From an uncultured Anaerolineae bacterium (GTDB lineage: Bacteria; Chloroflexota; Anaerolineae; J036; Brachytrichaceae), in NCBI GenBank assembly GCA_937927775.1, contig CALBEF010000081.1, positions 1-32,229 on the forward strand: 32,229 bases of DNA. The letters are read 5' to 3'. Below the pieces are notes generated by a model. That model saw only the letters and a list, made by a program, of their open reading frames with translations, searched no databases and was not told the DNA's origin. The first letter of the stretch is position 1. Each line of letters opens with the position of its first letter. Position numbers and translations under genes: made by a program. Below are positions 15,363-22,718 of the stretch, piece by piece.

Positions 15363-16367
15363 CTATTTGCTGATCTGCGGCAGCGCTTCCAGACCGCGCT
15401 CGATGGCTTCCACAACGCCCTTTTCCACCGTCTGCGCCGCAACGCGGATGGCATTCTGGATGGCGCGCGCATTGCTCCGCCCGTGGCCGATAATCACGAC
15501 GCCATCGACGCCGAGCAGCGGCGCGCCGCCGATTTCTTCGTAGTCGGTGCGTTTGCTCATCCGCTTCACAGCGTCCCTGATCAACAGGCCGCCCAGCTTG
15601 CCGGGCGTGGTGCGCGTGATCTCCTCGCGCAGCATCTGCTTGATCATTCCGCCCAGACCTTCGGACAGTTTGATGATCACGTTGCCGGTGAAGCCGTCGG
15701 TGACGTACACATCGGCCATGCCGGCCGGGATATCCTTGCCCTCGGCGTTGCCGATAAAGTTGATCGGCGCTTTCTTGAGCAGTTGATGCGCTTCCTGAAC
15801 CAGTTGGCTGCCTTTGGTCTCTTCTTCGCCGTTGGAGACAAGGGCGACTTTGGGTTTGCGCACATTCAGCGCCCGCTCGGCATAGATGCTGCCCATCAAC
15901 GCAAACTGCGCCAGGTATTCCGGCTTGCAATCGGCATTGGCTCCGATATCGAGGATCAGGCTCCAGCCTTTGATGGTGGGGTAGGCGGTTGACAATGCCG
16001 CGCGCTGGATGCCGCTGATGCGGCCCAGCTTGAACAGCGCGGTTGCGAACGCGCCGCCGGTGTTGCCCATGGTCACGAAGGCGTCGGCGTCGCCGCGCTT
16101 GACCAGTTCCATGCCGACTGCCATTGAGCTGTCTTTTTTGGATTTGACGGCTGCCGCCGGATGCTCATCCATTTCGATCACTTCGCTGGCATGGACAATC
16201 GGCAGGGTCAGCCCGGCAGTCTGGTGTTGCACCAGCAGCGGCCGGATCTGCTCCTGCTTTCCGACGAGCACAATTTCGTGGCCGTATTGGCGCGCGGCAT
16301 TGACCGCCGCCTCGACGTTCACGGCGGGGCCAATGTCGCCGCCCATGGCATCCAGGACGATTTTCAT
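15363..16367 (-). CDS. plsX: Phosphate acyltransferase PlsX
   Basis: PlsX turns acyl-ACP into acyl-phosphate, the donor for PlsY in phospholipid synthesis. The 334-residue length is normal. The start MKIVLDAMGGDIGPAVNVEAA is the family signature (usually GGDxAP), followed by conserved blocks MGNTGGAFATALFKLGRI, LDIGANADCKPEYLAQFA and YVTDGFTGNVIIKLSEG. Its place before fabF fits the fatty acid/phospholipid cluster of many bacteria, though fabD, fabG and acpP are not here. It is the first gene of the plsX-fabF-NERD run. Confidence 0.96.
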   Translation of the reverse strand: MKIVLDAMGGDIGPAVNVEAAVNAARQYGHEIVLVGKQEQIRPLLVQHQTAGLTLPIVHASEVIEMDEHPAAAVKSKKDSSMAVGMELVKRGDADAFVTMGNTGGAFATALFKLGRISGIQRAALSTAYPTIKGWSLILDIGANADCKPEYLAQFALMGSIYAERALNVRKPKVALVSNGEEETKGSQLVQEAHQLLKKAPINFIGNAEGKDIPAGMADVYVTDGFTGNVIIKLSEGLGGMIKQMLREEITRTTPGKLGGLLIRDAVKRMSKRTDYEEIGGAPLLGVDGVVIIGHGRSNARAIQNAIRVAAQTVEKGVVEAIERGLEALPQISK

Positions 16368-16427
16368 GATGTTGCTTGAGCCTTCGGTGTGAGTGATTGA
16401 GCCGGTTGACGCTGATGCGCGCGCCCC

Positions 16428-16450
16428 GGCCGCGTCGCTTGCGAGCGGCC
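16428..16450 (-). terminator. Possible GC-rich hairpin terminator after the LON-domain gene
   Basis: GGCCGC and GCGGCC (16428-16433, 16445-16450) pair, extended inward by TCG/CGA past a 1-nt bulge. It lies 38 bp beyond the LON-domain stop codon. No U-tract follows, so its role is uncertain. Confidence 0.35.
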
Positions 16451-16487
16451 TCGATCCGGCGCCGACGATCCTCTCATGCTGCGCCGG

Positions 16488-17144
16488 CTAGTTGACGGAG
16501 AAGAGGAAATTGGAATCGATCTCTGGCGGACGCACTGCGGCCGACATCAGGCTCAGTGTAAACAGTTCGTCCTCCAGGATGTCGGCCTCCAGACTGAGGA
16601 TGTCGGCGACGCGCTCGGTGGACAACAGTTCCTGCTTGTCTTCGAGCGGCAACTGCATGGCGATGGCCGCAAACACCGCCAGGGCTGTGGCGTCTTCGGG
16701 GAACTGCCGCATTTTGAACTCGACGCCGCTGAAGTTCGCCAACAGCTTCAGGTACTGCCGCAGCAGCTTGGCAACGTCGGATTGAAGCTGCTCTGGCGGC
16801 TCCTGGTCATTCTTGAACGGATAGGCCACCACATCGCCGATGAGGTATTGATCTTCGCTCAAGCGGACATTGCGCAGTTCGAATCGCTCCGTTCCCACCG
16901 TGAGGATGTTCATCCGCCCGTCTGCCAGCCGTTCCACCTGGGTGATCCTGGCCGCCGTGCCGATTGTGTGCGGCCCGTCGTCATCATCCTGCGCCAGCAG
17001 CACCCCAAAGGGCGCATCCTCCTCGATACAGCGCTGGATCATCGCCCGGTAGCGCGGCTCGAAGATATGCAGTGGCAACGTCTGCCCCGGAAACAGGACG
17101 ACGTTCAATGGAAAGAGTGGCAGCTCAACCACTTCGGCTTTCAT
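16488..17144 (-). CDS. LON peptidase substrate-binding domain protein
   Basis: The 218-residue protein is a free-standing copy of the N-terminal domain of Lon protease: VVELPLFPLNVVLFPGQTLPLHIFEPRYRAMIQRCIEEDAPFGVLL covers its opening beta-barrel, followed by the strand block RITQVERLADGRMNILTVGTERFEL and a helical tail. There is no ATPase or protease domain, so it should bind proteins or peptides; its client is unknown. AAGGAG lies 10 nt before the ATG. Prokaryotic stand-alone proteins of this kind are common. Confidence 0.9.
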   Translation of the reverse strand: MKAEVVELPLFPLNVVLFPGQTLPLHIFEPRYRAMIQRCIEEDAPFGVLLAQDDDDGPHTIGTAARITQVERLADGRMNILTVGTERFELRNVRLSEDQYLIGDVVAYPFKNDQEPPEQLQSDVAKLLRQYLKLLANFSGVEFKMRQFPEDATALAVFAAIAMQLPLEDKQELLSTERVADILSLEADILEDELFTLSLMSAAVRPPEIDSNFLFSVN

Positions 17145-17232
17145 ATGCGTCTACTCCTTGAACGCATTTTATCATTGCAGCGGCTTTATCCAGTCGATTG
17201 AGAGGGCGCGCAACTGTGTCCCGCATTTGCAT

Positions 17233-17260
17233 CTGACATTTTGGCGCGACGAACTACAAT
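17233..17260 (+). promoter_or_regulatory. Sigma70-type promoter of araB
   Basis: CTGACA (17233-17238), a 16-bp spacer and TACAAT (17255-17260) predict a start near 17267 and a leader of about 76 nt before the araB ATG. The leader contains several GCCGGC-type palindromes able to fold. Confidence 0.6.
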
Positions 17261-17342
17261 AGCCGGGAGTCCGTTGCCGGCCGGCCCGTTGTGGCGGCTG
17301 CGCGGCCGGCGGGCGACTGTATCACATTCCAGGAGAAGAAAT

Positions 17343-19016
17343 ATGGCCTCAAGTCGCTATGTGCTCGGCATTGACTTCGGCACGTTGTCTGGCCGCGCGG
17401 TGCTGGTGCGCGTGTCAGACGGCGCGGAAATCGCCAGCGCCGTCAGCGAATACTCGCACGGCGTGATCGACGAACGATTGCCGGACAGCAATGTGCCGCT
17501 GGAGGTGGACTGGGCGCTGCAAGACCCGGACGATTATCTGCGTGTGTTTGAACAGACCATCCCGGCCGTGCTGGCGCAGTCGGGCGTGTCTGCCGATGAT
17601 GTGATCGGCCTGGGCATTGACTTCACCGCGTGCACCATGCTGCCGACCAGGCGCGATGGCACGCCGCTCTGCCGGCTGCCGGAGTGGCGCGCGAATCCGC
17701 ACGCCTGGGTCAAGCTGTGGAAGCATCACGCGGCGCAGCCCGAGGCGGATCGGATCAACGCCACGGCCCGCGAGATGGGAGAACTCTGGCTGCCCCGCTA
17801 CGGCGGCAAGATATCGTCCGAATGGTTTTTCGCGAAGGCTTTGCAGATTCTGGATGAGGCGCCGGAGGTGTACGCCGCGGCCGATCGGCTGATTGAAGCG
17901 GCCGACTGGGTGGTGTGGCAACTGACCGGCGTCGAGACGCGCAACTCGTGCACCGCCGGCTACAAAGCCATCTGGTCCAAGCGCGACGGCTTCCCAAGCC
18001 ACGCTTACTTCAAGGCGCTTGACCCGCGCTTTGAGCGCGTGGTCGACGACAAGATGAGTCGCGTCATCACGCCCATCGGTTCGCGGGCCGGCGGGTTGAC
18101 GCCGGAGATGGCCCAACGCACCGGCCTTAGACCCGGCACGCCCGTTGCCGTCGCCAATGTTGACGCGCACGTGGCGGTGCCGGCGTGCACCGTCACGCGC
18201 CCGGGCAGCCTGGTGTCGATCATGGGCACCAGCACGTGCGACATGCTGCTTTCTGACAAGGAAGCAATGATCGAGGGCATGTGCGGCTACGTTGAAGACG
18301 GCATTGTGCCCGGCTACCTGGGCTATGAAGCGGGCCAGTCGTGCGTCGGCGATGGCTTTGCCTGGTTCGTCGAGAACGGCGTCACGCCGCGCTACTTCGA
18401 TGAGGCCAGGGCGCAGGGCGTGAGCGTGCATCAGGTGCTCGAATCCTATGCGGCCCGCCTGAAGCCGGGCGAATCCGGCCTGCTGGCGCTGGACTGGTGG
18501 AACGGCAACCGCTCGATTCTGGTGGACGCCAACCTCAGCGCGGTGATGGTGGGGATTACGCTGGCGACCACTGTGCCGGAGATGTATCGCGCATGGCTGG
18601 AATCTACGGCGTTTGGCCGGCGCATCATCATCGAGTCGTTCATCCGGGGCGGGCTGGCGGTGAACGAGATCATTGCCTGCGGCGGCCTGCCGGAGAAGAA
18701 CAAGCTGCTGATGCAGATCTACGCCGACGTGACGGGCCTGCCGATCAAAGTGTCGGCGTCGGCCCAGGCATCGGCGCTGGGCAGCGCGATGTGGGGCGCA
18801 GTGGCGGCCGGCGCTGCGGCTGGCGGATATGACACCATCCAGGAGGCAGCCAGCCACATGGCCCATCTCAAGGAGGAGATGTTCACGCCAAACCTGGAGC
18901 ACAAAGCCATTTACGATATTCTGTACACCGAGTACGCGCGTTTGCACGACTACTTCGGCCGGGACGAGGATAGCGCCATCAAGCGACTAAAACGGCTCAA
19001 ATTGCAGGTGGCGTGA
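17343..19016 (+). CDS. araB: Ribulokinase
   Basis: This FGGY-family kinase phosphorylates L-ribulose to L-ribulose 5-phosphate in L-arabinose use. The 557 residues equal the usual AraB length, longer than xylulokinase or glycerol kinase. The ATP-site motif GIDFGTLSGRAVLV opens the protein; GLGIDFTACTMLPT, SCVGDGFAWFVE and the C-terminal ACGGLPEKNKLLMQIYADV fit AraB. I chose ATG 17343 because GGAG sits 9 nt before it and the domain begins at once; the longer frame is unsupported. The isomerase/epimerase gene follows after 12 bp with its ribosome site on the araB stop codon. No araA or araD is in the window. Confidence 0.93.
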   Translation: MASSRYVLGIDFGTLSGRAVLVRVSDGAEIASAVSEYSHGVIDERLPDSNVPLEVDWALQDPDDYLRVFEQTIPAVLAQSGVSADDVIGLGIDFTACTMLPTRRDGTPLCRLPEWRANPHAWVKLWKHHAAQPEADRINATAREMGELWLPRYGGKISSEWFFAKALQILDEAPEVYAAADRLIEAADWVVWQLTGVETRNSCTAGYKAIWSKRDGFPSHAYFKALDPRFERVVDDKMSRVITPIGSRAGGLTPEMAQRTGLRPGTPVAVANVDAHVAVPACTVTRPGSLVSIMGTSTCDMLLSDKEAMIEGMCGYVEDGIVPGYLGYEAGQSCVGDGFAWFVENGVTPRYFDEARAQGVSVHQVLESYAARLKPGESGLLALDWWNGNRSILVDANLSAVMVGITLATTVPEMYRAWLESTAFGRRIIIESFIRGGLAVNEIIACGGLPEKNKLLMQIYADVTGLPIKVSASAQASALGSAMWGAVAAGAAAGGYDTIQEAASHMAHLKEEMFTPNLEHKAIYDILYTEYARLHDYFGRDEDSAIKRLKRLKLQVA

Positions 19017-19028
19017 GGAAGGTTCATT

Positions 19029-19787
19029 ATGCGCAAGATAGGATTGCAGTTATTCACCGTGCGCGAGGCTGCCAAGGCGGATTTCATCGGGACGCTCAAA
19101 CAGGTCGCCGCGATGGGATACACCGGCGTCGAAGCCGGCGGCTATCTGGGCGGTTTGCCCGTCCGCGAATTGCGGATCATTCTGGACGATCTGGGCCTGA
19201 CGTTCATCGGCGGGCATGTGGGGATCAAGGACCTGAACAACCGCTTCGAGGCGACGCTGGAGGACTATGCCGCGCTGGGCGCGCGCTATATCGGCACCGC
19301 ATGGCTGCCGGAGGAATATCGCAAGGATGCGGCGAGCTGGCAGCGCGCCGCCCACGCAATAGAGAAGGCGGCCATGATGTGCATCAAGCACGACATCACC
19401 TTCTTTCACCACAACCACGACATGGAGTTTGCGATGGTTGATGGGCGCCATGCCTTCGATGTGCTGCTGGACGCCGCCGACCCGTCGCTGGTAAAGGCGG
19501 AGCTGGATGTGTACTGGGCGCAGTTCGCCGGCGTGGATCCGCTCGCGTATCTGCTCCATCTCGACGGCCGCGCGCCGCTGGTGCATCTCAAAGACATGAC
19601 CAAAGCCGAACCCAGGACGTTCGAGATCATTGGCGAGGGCTGCATCGACTTCGGCCCCATCTTCCAGGCCGGCGATAAGCTTGGGGTGGACTGGTATATC
19701 GTCGAGCAGGATCAATGTCCGAAAGGCGAGCTGGAAAGCGCGCGGGCGAGTTACAACAATATCGTCGCGCGCGGCTGGCTCCAGTGA
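19029..19787 (+). CDS. Sugar phosphate isomerase/epimerase (AP-endonuclease-2 TIM barrel)
   Basis: The 252-residue protein is a xylose-isomerase-like TIM barrel. It starts KIGLQLFTVREAAKADFIGTL and has metal-site candidates Glu and Asp in KAELDVYW, His in VHLKDM and Glu in YIVEQDQCP. HHNHDMEF is also typical. Such enzymes isomerise or epimerise ketoses, sugar phosphates or inositol derivatives with a divalent metal. Pairing with araB suggests a step in pentose or ribulose metabolism, for example ketose or ribulose-phosphate epimerisation, but this is inference. GAGGAAGG across the araB stop serves as ribosome site. Confidence 0.85.
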   Translation: MRKIGLQLFTVREAAKADFIGTLKQVAAMGYTGVEAGGYLGGLPVRELRIILDDLGLTFIGGHVGIKDLNNRFEATLEDYAALGARYIGTAWLPEEYRKDAASWQRAAHAIEKAAMMCIKHDITFFHHNHDMEFAMVDGRHAFDVLLDAADPSLVKAELDVYWAQFAGVDPLAYLLHLDGRAPLVHLKDMTKAEPRTFEIIGEGCIDFGPIFQAGDKLGVDWYIVEQDQCPKGELESARASYNNIVARGWLQ

Positions 19788-19822
19788 GACAGCGCGCTCG
19801 GCGAAGAGACGCCGGCGAATGG

Positions 19823-19831
19823 TGGTATCCT
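19823..19831 (+). promoter_or_regulatory. Possible extended -10 promoter for bacterioferritin
   Basis: TGG-TATCCT lies 60 nt before the bfr ATG. No good -35 is visible. A hairpin (19846-19868: GCCGGC arms plus CTG/CAG, 1-nt bulge) follows it in the predicted leader or at the end of the upstream transcript. Confidence 0.3.
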
Positions 19832-19890
19832 CTCATTCGAAGCAAGCCGGCGCTGCGCGCAGGCCGGCGTTTACCACTAAGGAGAGTGCC

Positions 19891-20358
19891 ATGAAAGGCA
19901 ACGAGAACCTGATTCAATCGCTGAATGCGCTGTTGGCGGATGAGCTGACGGCGATCAACCAGTACATCGTGCATTCCGAGATGTGCGCCAACTGGGGCTA
20001 TAAAAAACTGCACGAGGCAATCGAGAAGCGCGCCATTGTCGAGATGAAGCACGCCGAGGCGCTGATCGGACGCATTTTGTTTCTGGAGGGCCAGCCGATT
20101 GTCAGCAATCTGAACAAGATTCATATCGGCCCCGATGTCGAAGCGCAGCATCGCGCCGATCTGGAGGCTGAGTATGGGGCCGTGAGGCTCTATAACGATG
20201 TGATCCGCCAGGCCAGCGAGGCCGGCGACAACGGCACGCGCGAAATGCTCGACGGCATCCTGCGCAACGAGGAAGAACACGTTGATTGGCTGGAGGCTCA
20301 GCTCGACCAGATCAAGCAAATGGGCATCCAGAATTACCTCGTGGAACAACTGGACTGA
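19891..20358 (+). CDS. bfr: Bacterioferritin
   Basis: Bacterioferritin stores iron in a 24-subunit shell and oxidises Fe(II) at a di-iron site. This 155-residue protein keeps every ferroxidase ligand at E. coli numbering: Glu18, Glu51, His54, Glu94, Glu127 and His130. Met52, the heme-bridging ligand, is also present, so it should be a heme-binding Bfr and not FtnA. AAGGAGAG lies 6 nt before the ATG. It stands apart from the araB pair by 103 bp, has a possible promoter of its own and is followed by an intrinsic terminator at 20379-20418. Confidence 0.96.
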   Translation: MKGNENLIQSLNALLADELTAINQYIVHSEMCANWGYKKLHEAIEKRAIVEMKHAEALIGRILFLEGQPIVSNLNKIHIGPDVEAQHRADLEAEYGAVRLYNDVIRQASEAGDNGTREMLDGILRNEEEHVDWLEAQLDQIKQMGIQNYLVEQLD

Positions 20359-20378
20359 ACGTTGGGCGACAGGGCGCA

Positions 20379-20418
20379 AACAGGCCGAAGGGAGAACCCC
20401 TTCGGCCTGTTGTGTTTT
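20379..20418 (+). terminator. Intrinsic terminator of bfr
   Basis: A 14-bp perfect stem (20379-20392 with 20398-20411, AACAGGCCGAAGGG arm), 5-nt loop and then GTGTTTTCT. It begins 20 bp after the bfr stop codon. Confidence 0.88.
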
Positions 20419-20425
20419 CTGAATC

Positions 20426-20458
20426 AGATGTCGGACTTCTTCGAGAAGTCCGACATCT
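20426..20458 (-). terminator. Perfect 15-bp hairpin after the ABC exporter genes
   Basis: 20426-20440 pairs with 20444-20458 without mismatch around the loop TCG. It lies 14 bp past the stop codon of the minus-strand exporter gene (20473) and back to back with the bfr terminator. No strong U-tract is visible on the minus strand. Confidence 0.7.
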
Positions 20459-20472
20459 ATCGAGACAGGCGC

Positions 20473-22551
20473 TTACCCGGCGCTGGCCTGCAAGCGAGGG
20501 GCCGGCGCCACGCCATTTGGCCCCGGCCTGGCGCCGTTGCCCGCGCCGGCCGGCGCAGCCTGCCCCTGGAACTGGCTCATGTAGAGGGTGTAATAGAAGC
20601 CGCGCGCAGCCAGAAGTTCATCGTGTTTGCCGCGCTCGATGATCTCGCCGTCCTTCAGCACCAGCACCTGATCGGCGTTGCGAATTGTGCTCAGCCGGTG
20701 CGCGATGACGAACGAAGTTCGCCCGCGCAACAGGTCTTCCAGCGCCTTTTGGATCAGCCGTTCGGTGCGCGTGTCCACCGAAGACGTGGCTTCGTCGAGA
20801 ATCAGAATGCGCGGGTTGGCCAGCGCGGCGCGCGCGATGGACAGCAACTGGCGTTGACCCTGGCTGAGTCCGCTCCCGCGCTCTCCCAGCACAGTGTTGT
20901 ACTGATCCGGCAGTCGCTCGATAAACGTGTCGGCGCGCGCCAGCTTTGCCGCCGCGATCACTTCTTCGTCTGTGGCCTCTGGCCGGCCATAGCGGATGTT
21001 CTCCATCACGCTCGCGCTGAACAAAAACGTGTCCTGCAACACGATGCCGATCTGCGAGCGCAGACTTTCAAGCGTTACGTCGCGCACGTCGATGCCGTCG
21101 ATGGTCACGGCGCCGCCGGTCACGTCGTAGAAGCGCGGGATCAGGTTGATGATGGTGGTTTTGCCGGCGCCGGTCGGGCCAACGATGGCGATGGTCTGCC
21201 CTGGCTCTGCCCGGAAGCTGATGCCCTTCAGCACCGGCTCATCTTTCTTGTAGGCTGCGCGCACGTTCTCGAAGGACACGGCGCCTTTGATCTGTGGCAT
21301 GGGCCGGGCGCCGGGCTTGTCCACGATGTCGGGTTTTACGTCGAGCAGGTTGAAGATGCGCTCTCCGCCGGCGATCGCGTTTTGCAGGTTCGACCACAGC
21401 ACCGAAATCTGCTGGATGGGCTGGTTGAACCGTTGCACATAGCTGAGGAATGTGATGACCAGGCCGAGCGAGACAGTCGTGCCGAACAGCGTCCCGCCGC
21501 TCAGGAGCACCAGGCCGCCGGTGACGGTCACGAGCGCCAGCGCGAGATAGCCCAGCGCCTCCAGCGTGGGGTTAAGCGCCGCGGTGTATGACACGGCTTT
21601 GATGTTCGCATCGCGGTTGGCCGCATTCGCGACCTTGAAGTTCTCGATGTTCTCCTCGGCGCGGTTGAACGCCTGCACTTCGCGCACGGCGGCGATGGAT
21701 TCCTGCAGCTCGGCGTTCACGTTGCCGATCTCCTGACGCGCCTTGCGAAAAGCCTTGCGCGCCTGCGACGAAAACCACCACGTGGCGGCGATCATGGCCG
21801 GCACAGCCACCAGACTGATCAACGCGAACGGCACGCTGCGGACGAGCATGTTGTAGCTGATCCACACCAGCAGCAGCGCCCCGCTGATGACGCTGATGAG
21901 GGCAAAGTTGACGGCCTGGCCGATGGTCTCGGTGTCGTTGGTGATCCGGCTCATCAGGTCGCCGGCTTCGTGCTCGGCATAGTAGCTCATCGACAGGCGA
22001 TGAAAGTGTTTGAACAGGTCGGTGCGCATGGCGCGCAATACGCGCTGGCCGGCCCACGTCATGGCGTAAAACATGAATCCGTTGAGCAGCGCGCCGGCGA
22101 CATAGAGCGCCACCAGCATGAGCACCAGGCCGCCCAGCCCGGCCAGCCGCTCGGCATTGCTCAGGGGCGACGCATTGCCGGCGCGAGGGACGGGGATATT
22201 CAACGCCGAGATGACAATTTGAAAGAAGCGGTGGGTCAGGTCGCTCGTTTCATTGCTGCCGGCCAGCCAGCAGTTGCTTTGCGCCGCAGCGGACGCCTGC
22301 TCGGCGCCGGGAAAGCTGGCGAGGGCGCCGGTCGTGGACGGCGTAAGGTAGCAGTCCACTGCCTGGCCGGTCAGGTCAGGGGCAGTCACCTGCGTCCAGG
22401 TCGAAACAATGACGACGACAGCTACCAGCAGCAGCACCGGCCAGTAGGGCCGGAAGTACTGCGCGAATCGGGCAAGGGTATTTCCAAGGTCGCGTGTCTG
22501 CAGCCGGTCGCGGCCCATCATGTCGCGCATGGCGCCATGTCCACCAAGCAT
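20473..22551 (-). CDS. Heterodimeric ABC exporter, subunit with active ATPase site
   Basis: This 692-residue half-transporter has six membrane helices (about 30-370) and a nucleotide-binding domain. It has Walker A GPTGAGKTT, signature LSQGQ instead of LSGGQ, Walker B ILILDEATSSVD with catalytic Glu, and switch His in IAHRLST. The altered signature but intact Glu/His is the pattern of the active partner in TM287/288- or BmrCD-like exporters. The first outer loop is long and holds two cysteines (DCYLT, NCWLAG). GGAGG lies 12 nt before the ATG. It follows its partner gene; substrates are probably drugs, lipids or other hydrophobic compounds. Confidence 0.93.
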   Translation of the reverse strand: MLGGHGAMRDMMGRDRLQTRDLGNTLARFAQYFRPYWPVLLLVAVVVIVSTWTQVTAPDLTGQAVDCYLTPSTTGALASFPGAEQASAAAQSNCWLAGSNETSDLTHRFFQIVISALNIPVPRAGNASPLSNAERLAGLGGLVLMLVALYVAGALLNGFMFYAMTWAGQRVLRAMRTDLFKHFHRLSMSYYAEHEAGDLMSRITNDTETIGQAVNFALISVISGALLLVWISYNMLVRSVPFALISLVAVPAMIAATWWFSSQARKAFRKARQEIGNVNAELQESIAAVREVQAFNRAEENIENFKVANAANRDANIKAVSYTAALNPTLEALGYLALALVTVTGGLVLLSGGTLFGTTVSLGLVITFLSYVQRFNQPIQQISVLWSNLQNAIAGGERIFNLLDVKPDIVDKPGARPMPQIKGAVSFENVRAAYKKDEPVLKGISFRAEPGQTIAIVGPTGAGKTTIINLIPRFYDVTGGAVTIDGIDVRDVTLESLRSQIGIVLQDTFLFSASVMENIRYGRPEATDEEVIAAAKLARADTFIERLPDQYNTVLGERGSGLSQGQRQLLSIARAALANPRILILDEATSSVDTRTERLIQKALEDLLRGRTSFVIAHRLSTIRNADQVLVLKDGEIIERGKHDELLAARGFYYTLYMSQFQGQAAPAGAGNGARPGPNGVAPAPRLQASAG

Positions 22552-22589
22552 TGCTGTTGTTCCTCCTCAGATGGAAGTCGCGCGTGGGG

Positions 22590-22631
22590 TGTTGCGTATT
22601 GCGTATTGGGTATTGCGTGCTGCGTATTGCG
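22590..22631. repeat. Heptanucleotide array, TGTTGCG/TATTGCG family
   Basis: Six 7-bp units: TGTTGCG, TATTGCG, TATTGGG, TATTGCG, TGCTGCG, TATTGCG. It is the same family as 8389-8451. It lies between the two ABC exporter genes, 10 bp from the next array. Confidence 0.88.
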
Positions 22632-22641
22632 CGCGCATGTC

Positions 22642-22718
22642 TGACTACTGACTACTGACTACTGACTACTGACTACTGACTGCTGACTACTGACTACTGA
22701 CTGCTGACTCCTGACAAC
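22642..22718. repeat. Heptanucleotide array, TGACTAC family
   Basis: Eleven 7-bp units: TGACTAC five times, TGACTGC, TGACTAC twice, TGACTGC, TGACTCC, TGACAAC. It contains stop codons in all frames on both strands. It supplies the stop codon (22694-22696) and last eight residues of the upstream exporter subunit. Confidence 0.93.

Noticed and set aside
13912-15930. 672-codon minus-strand frame including fabF
   Set aside because: The part upstream of 15297 overlaps plsX in another frame and has no family resemblance; fabF begins at 15297.
17415-18947. 510-codon minus-strand frame opposite araB
   Set aside because: It is a mirror of the araB codon pattern in a GC-rich genome; His/Arg-rich and without a family match.
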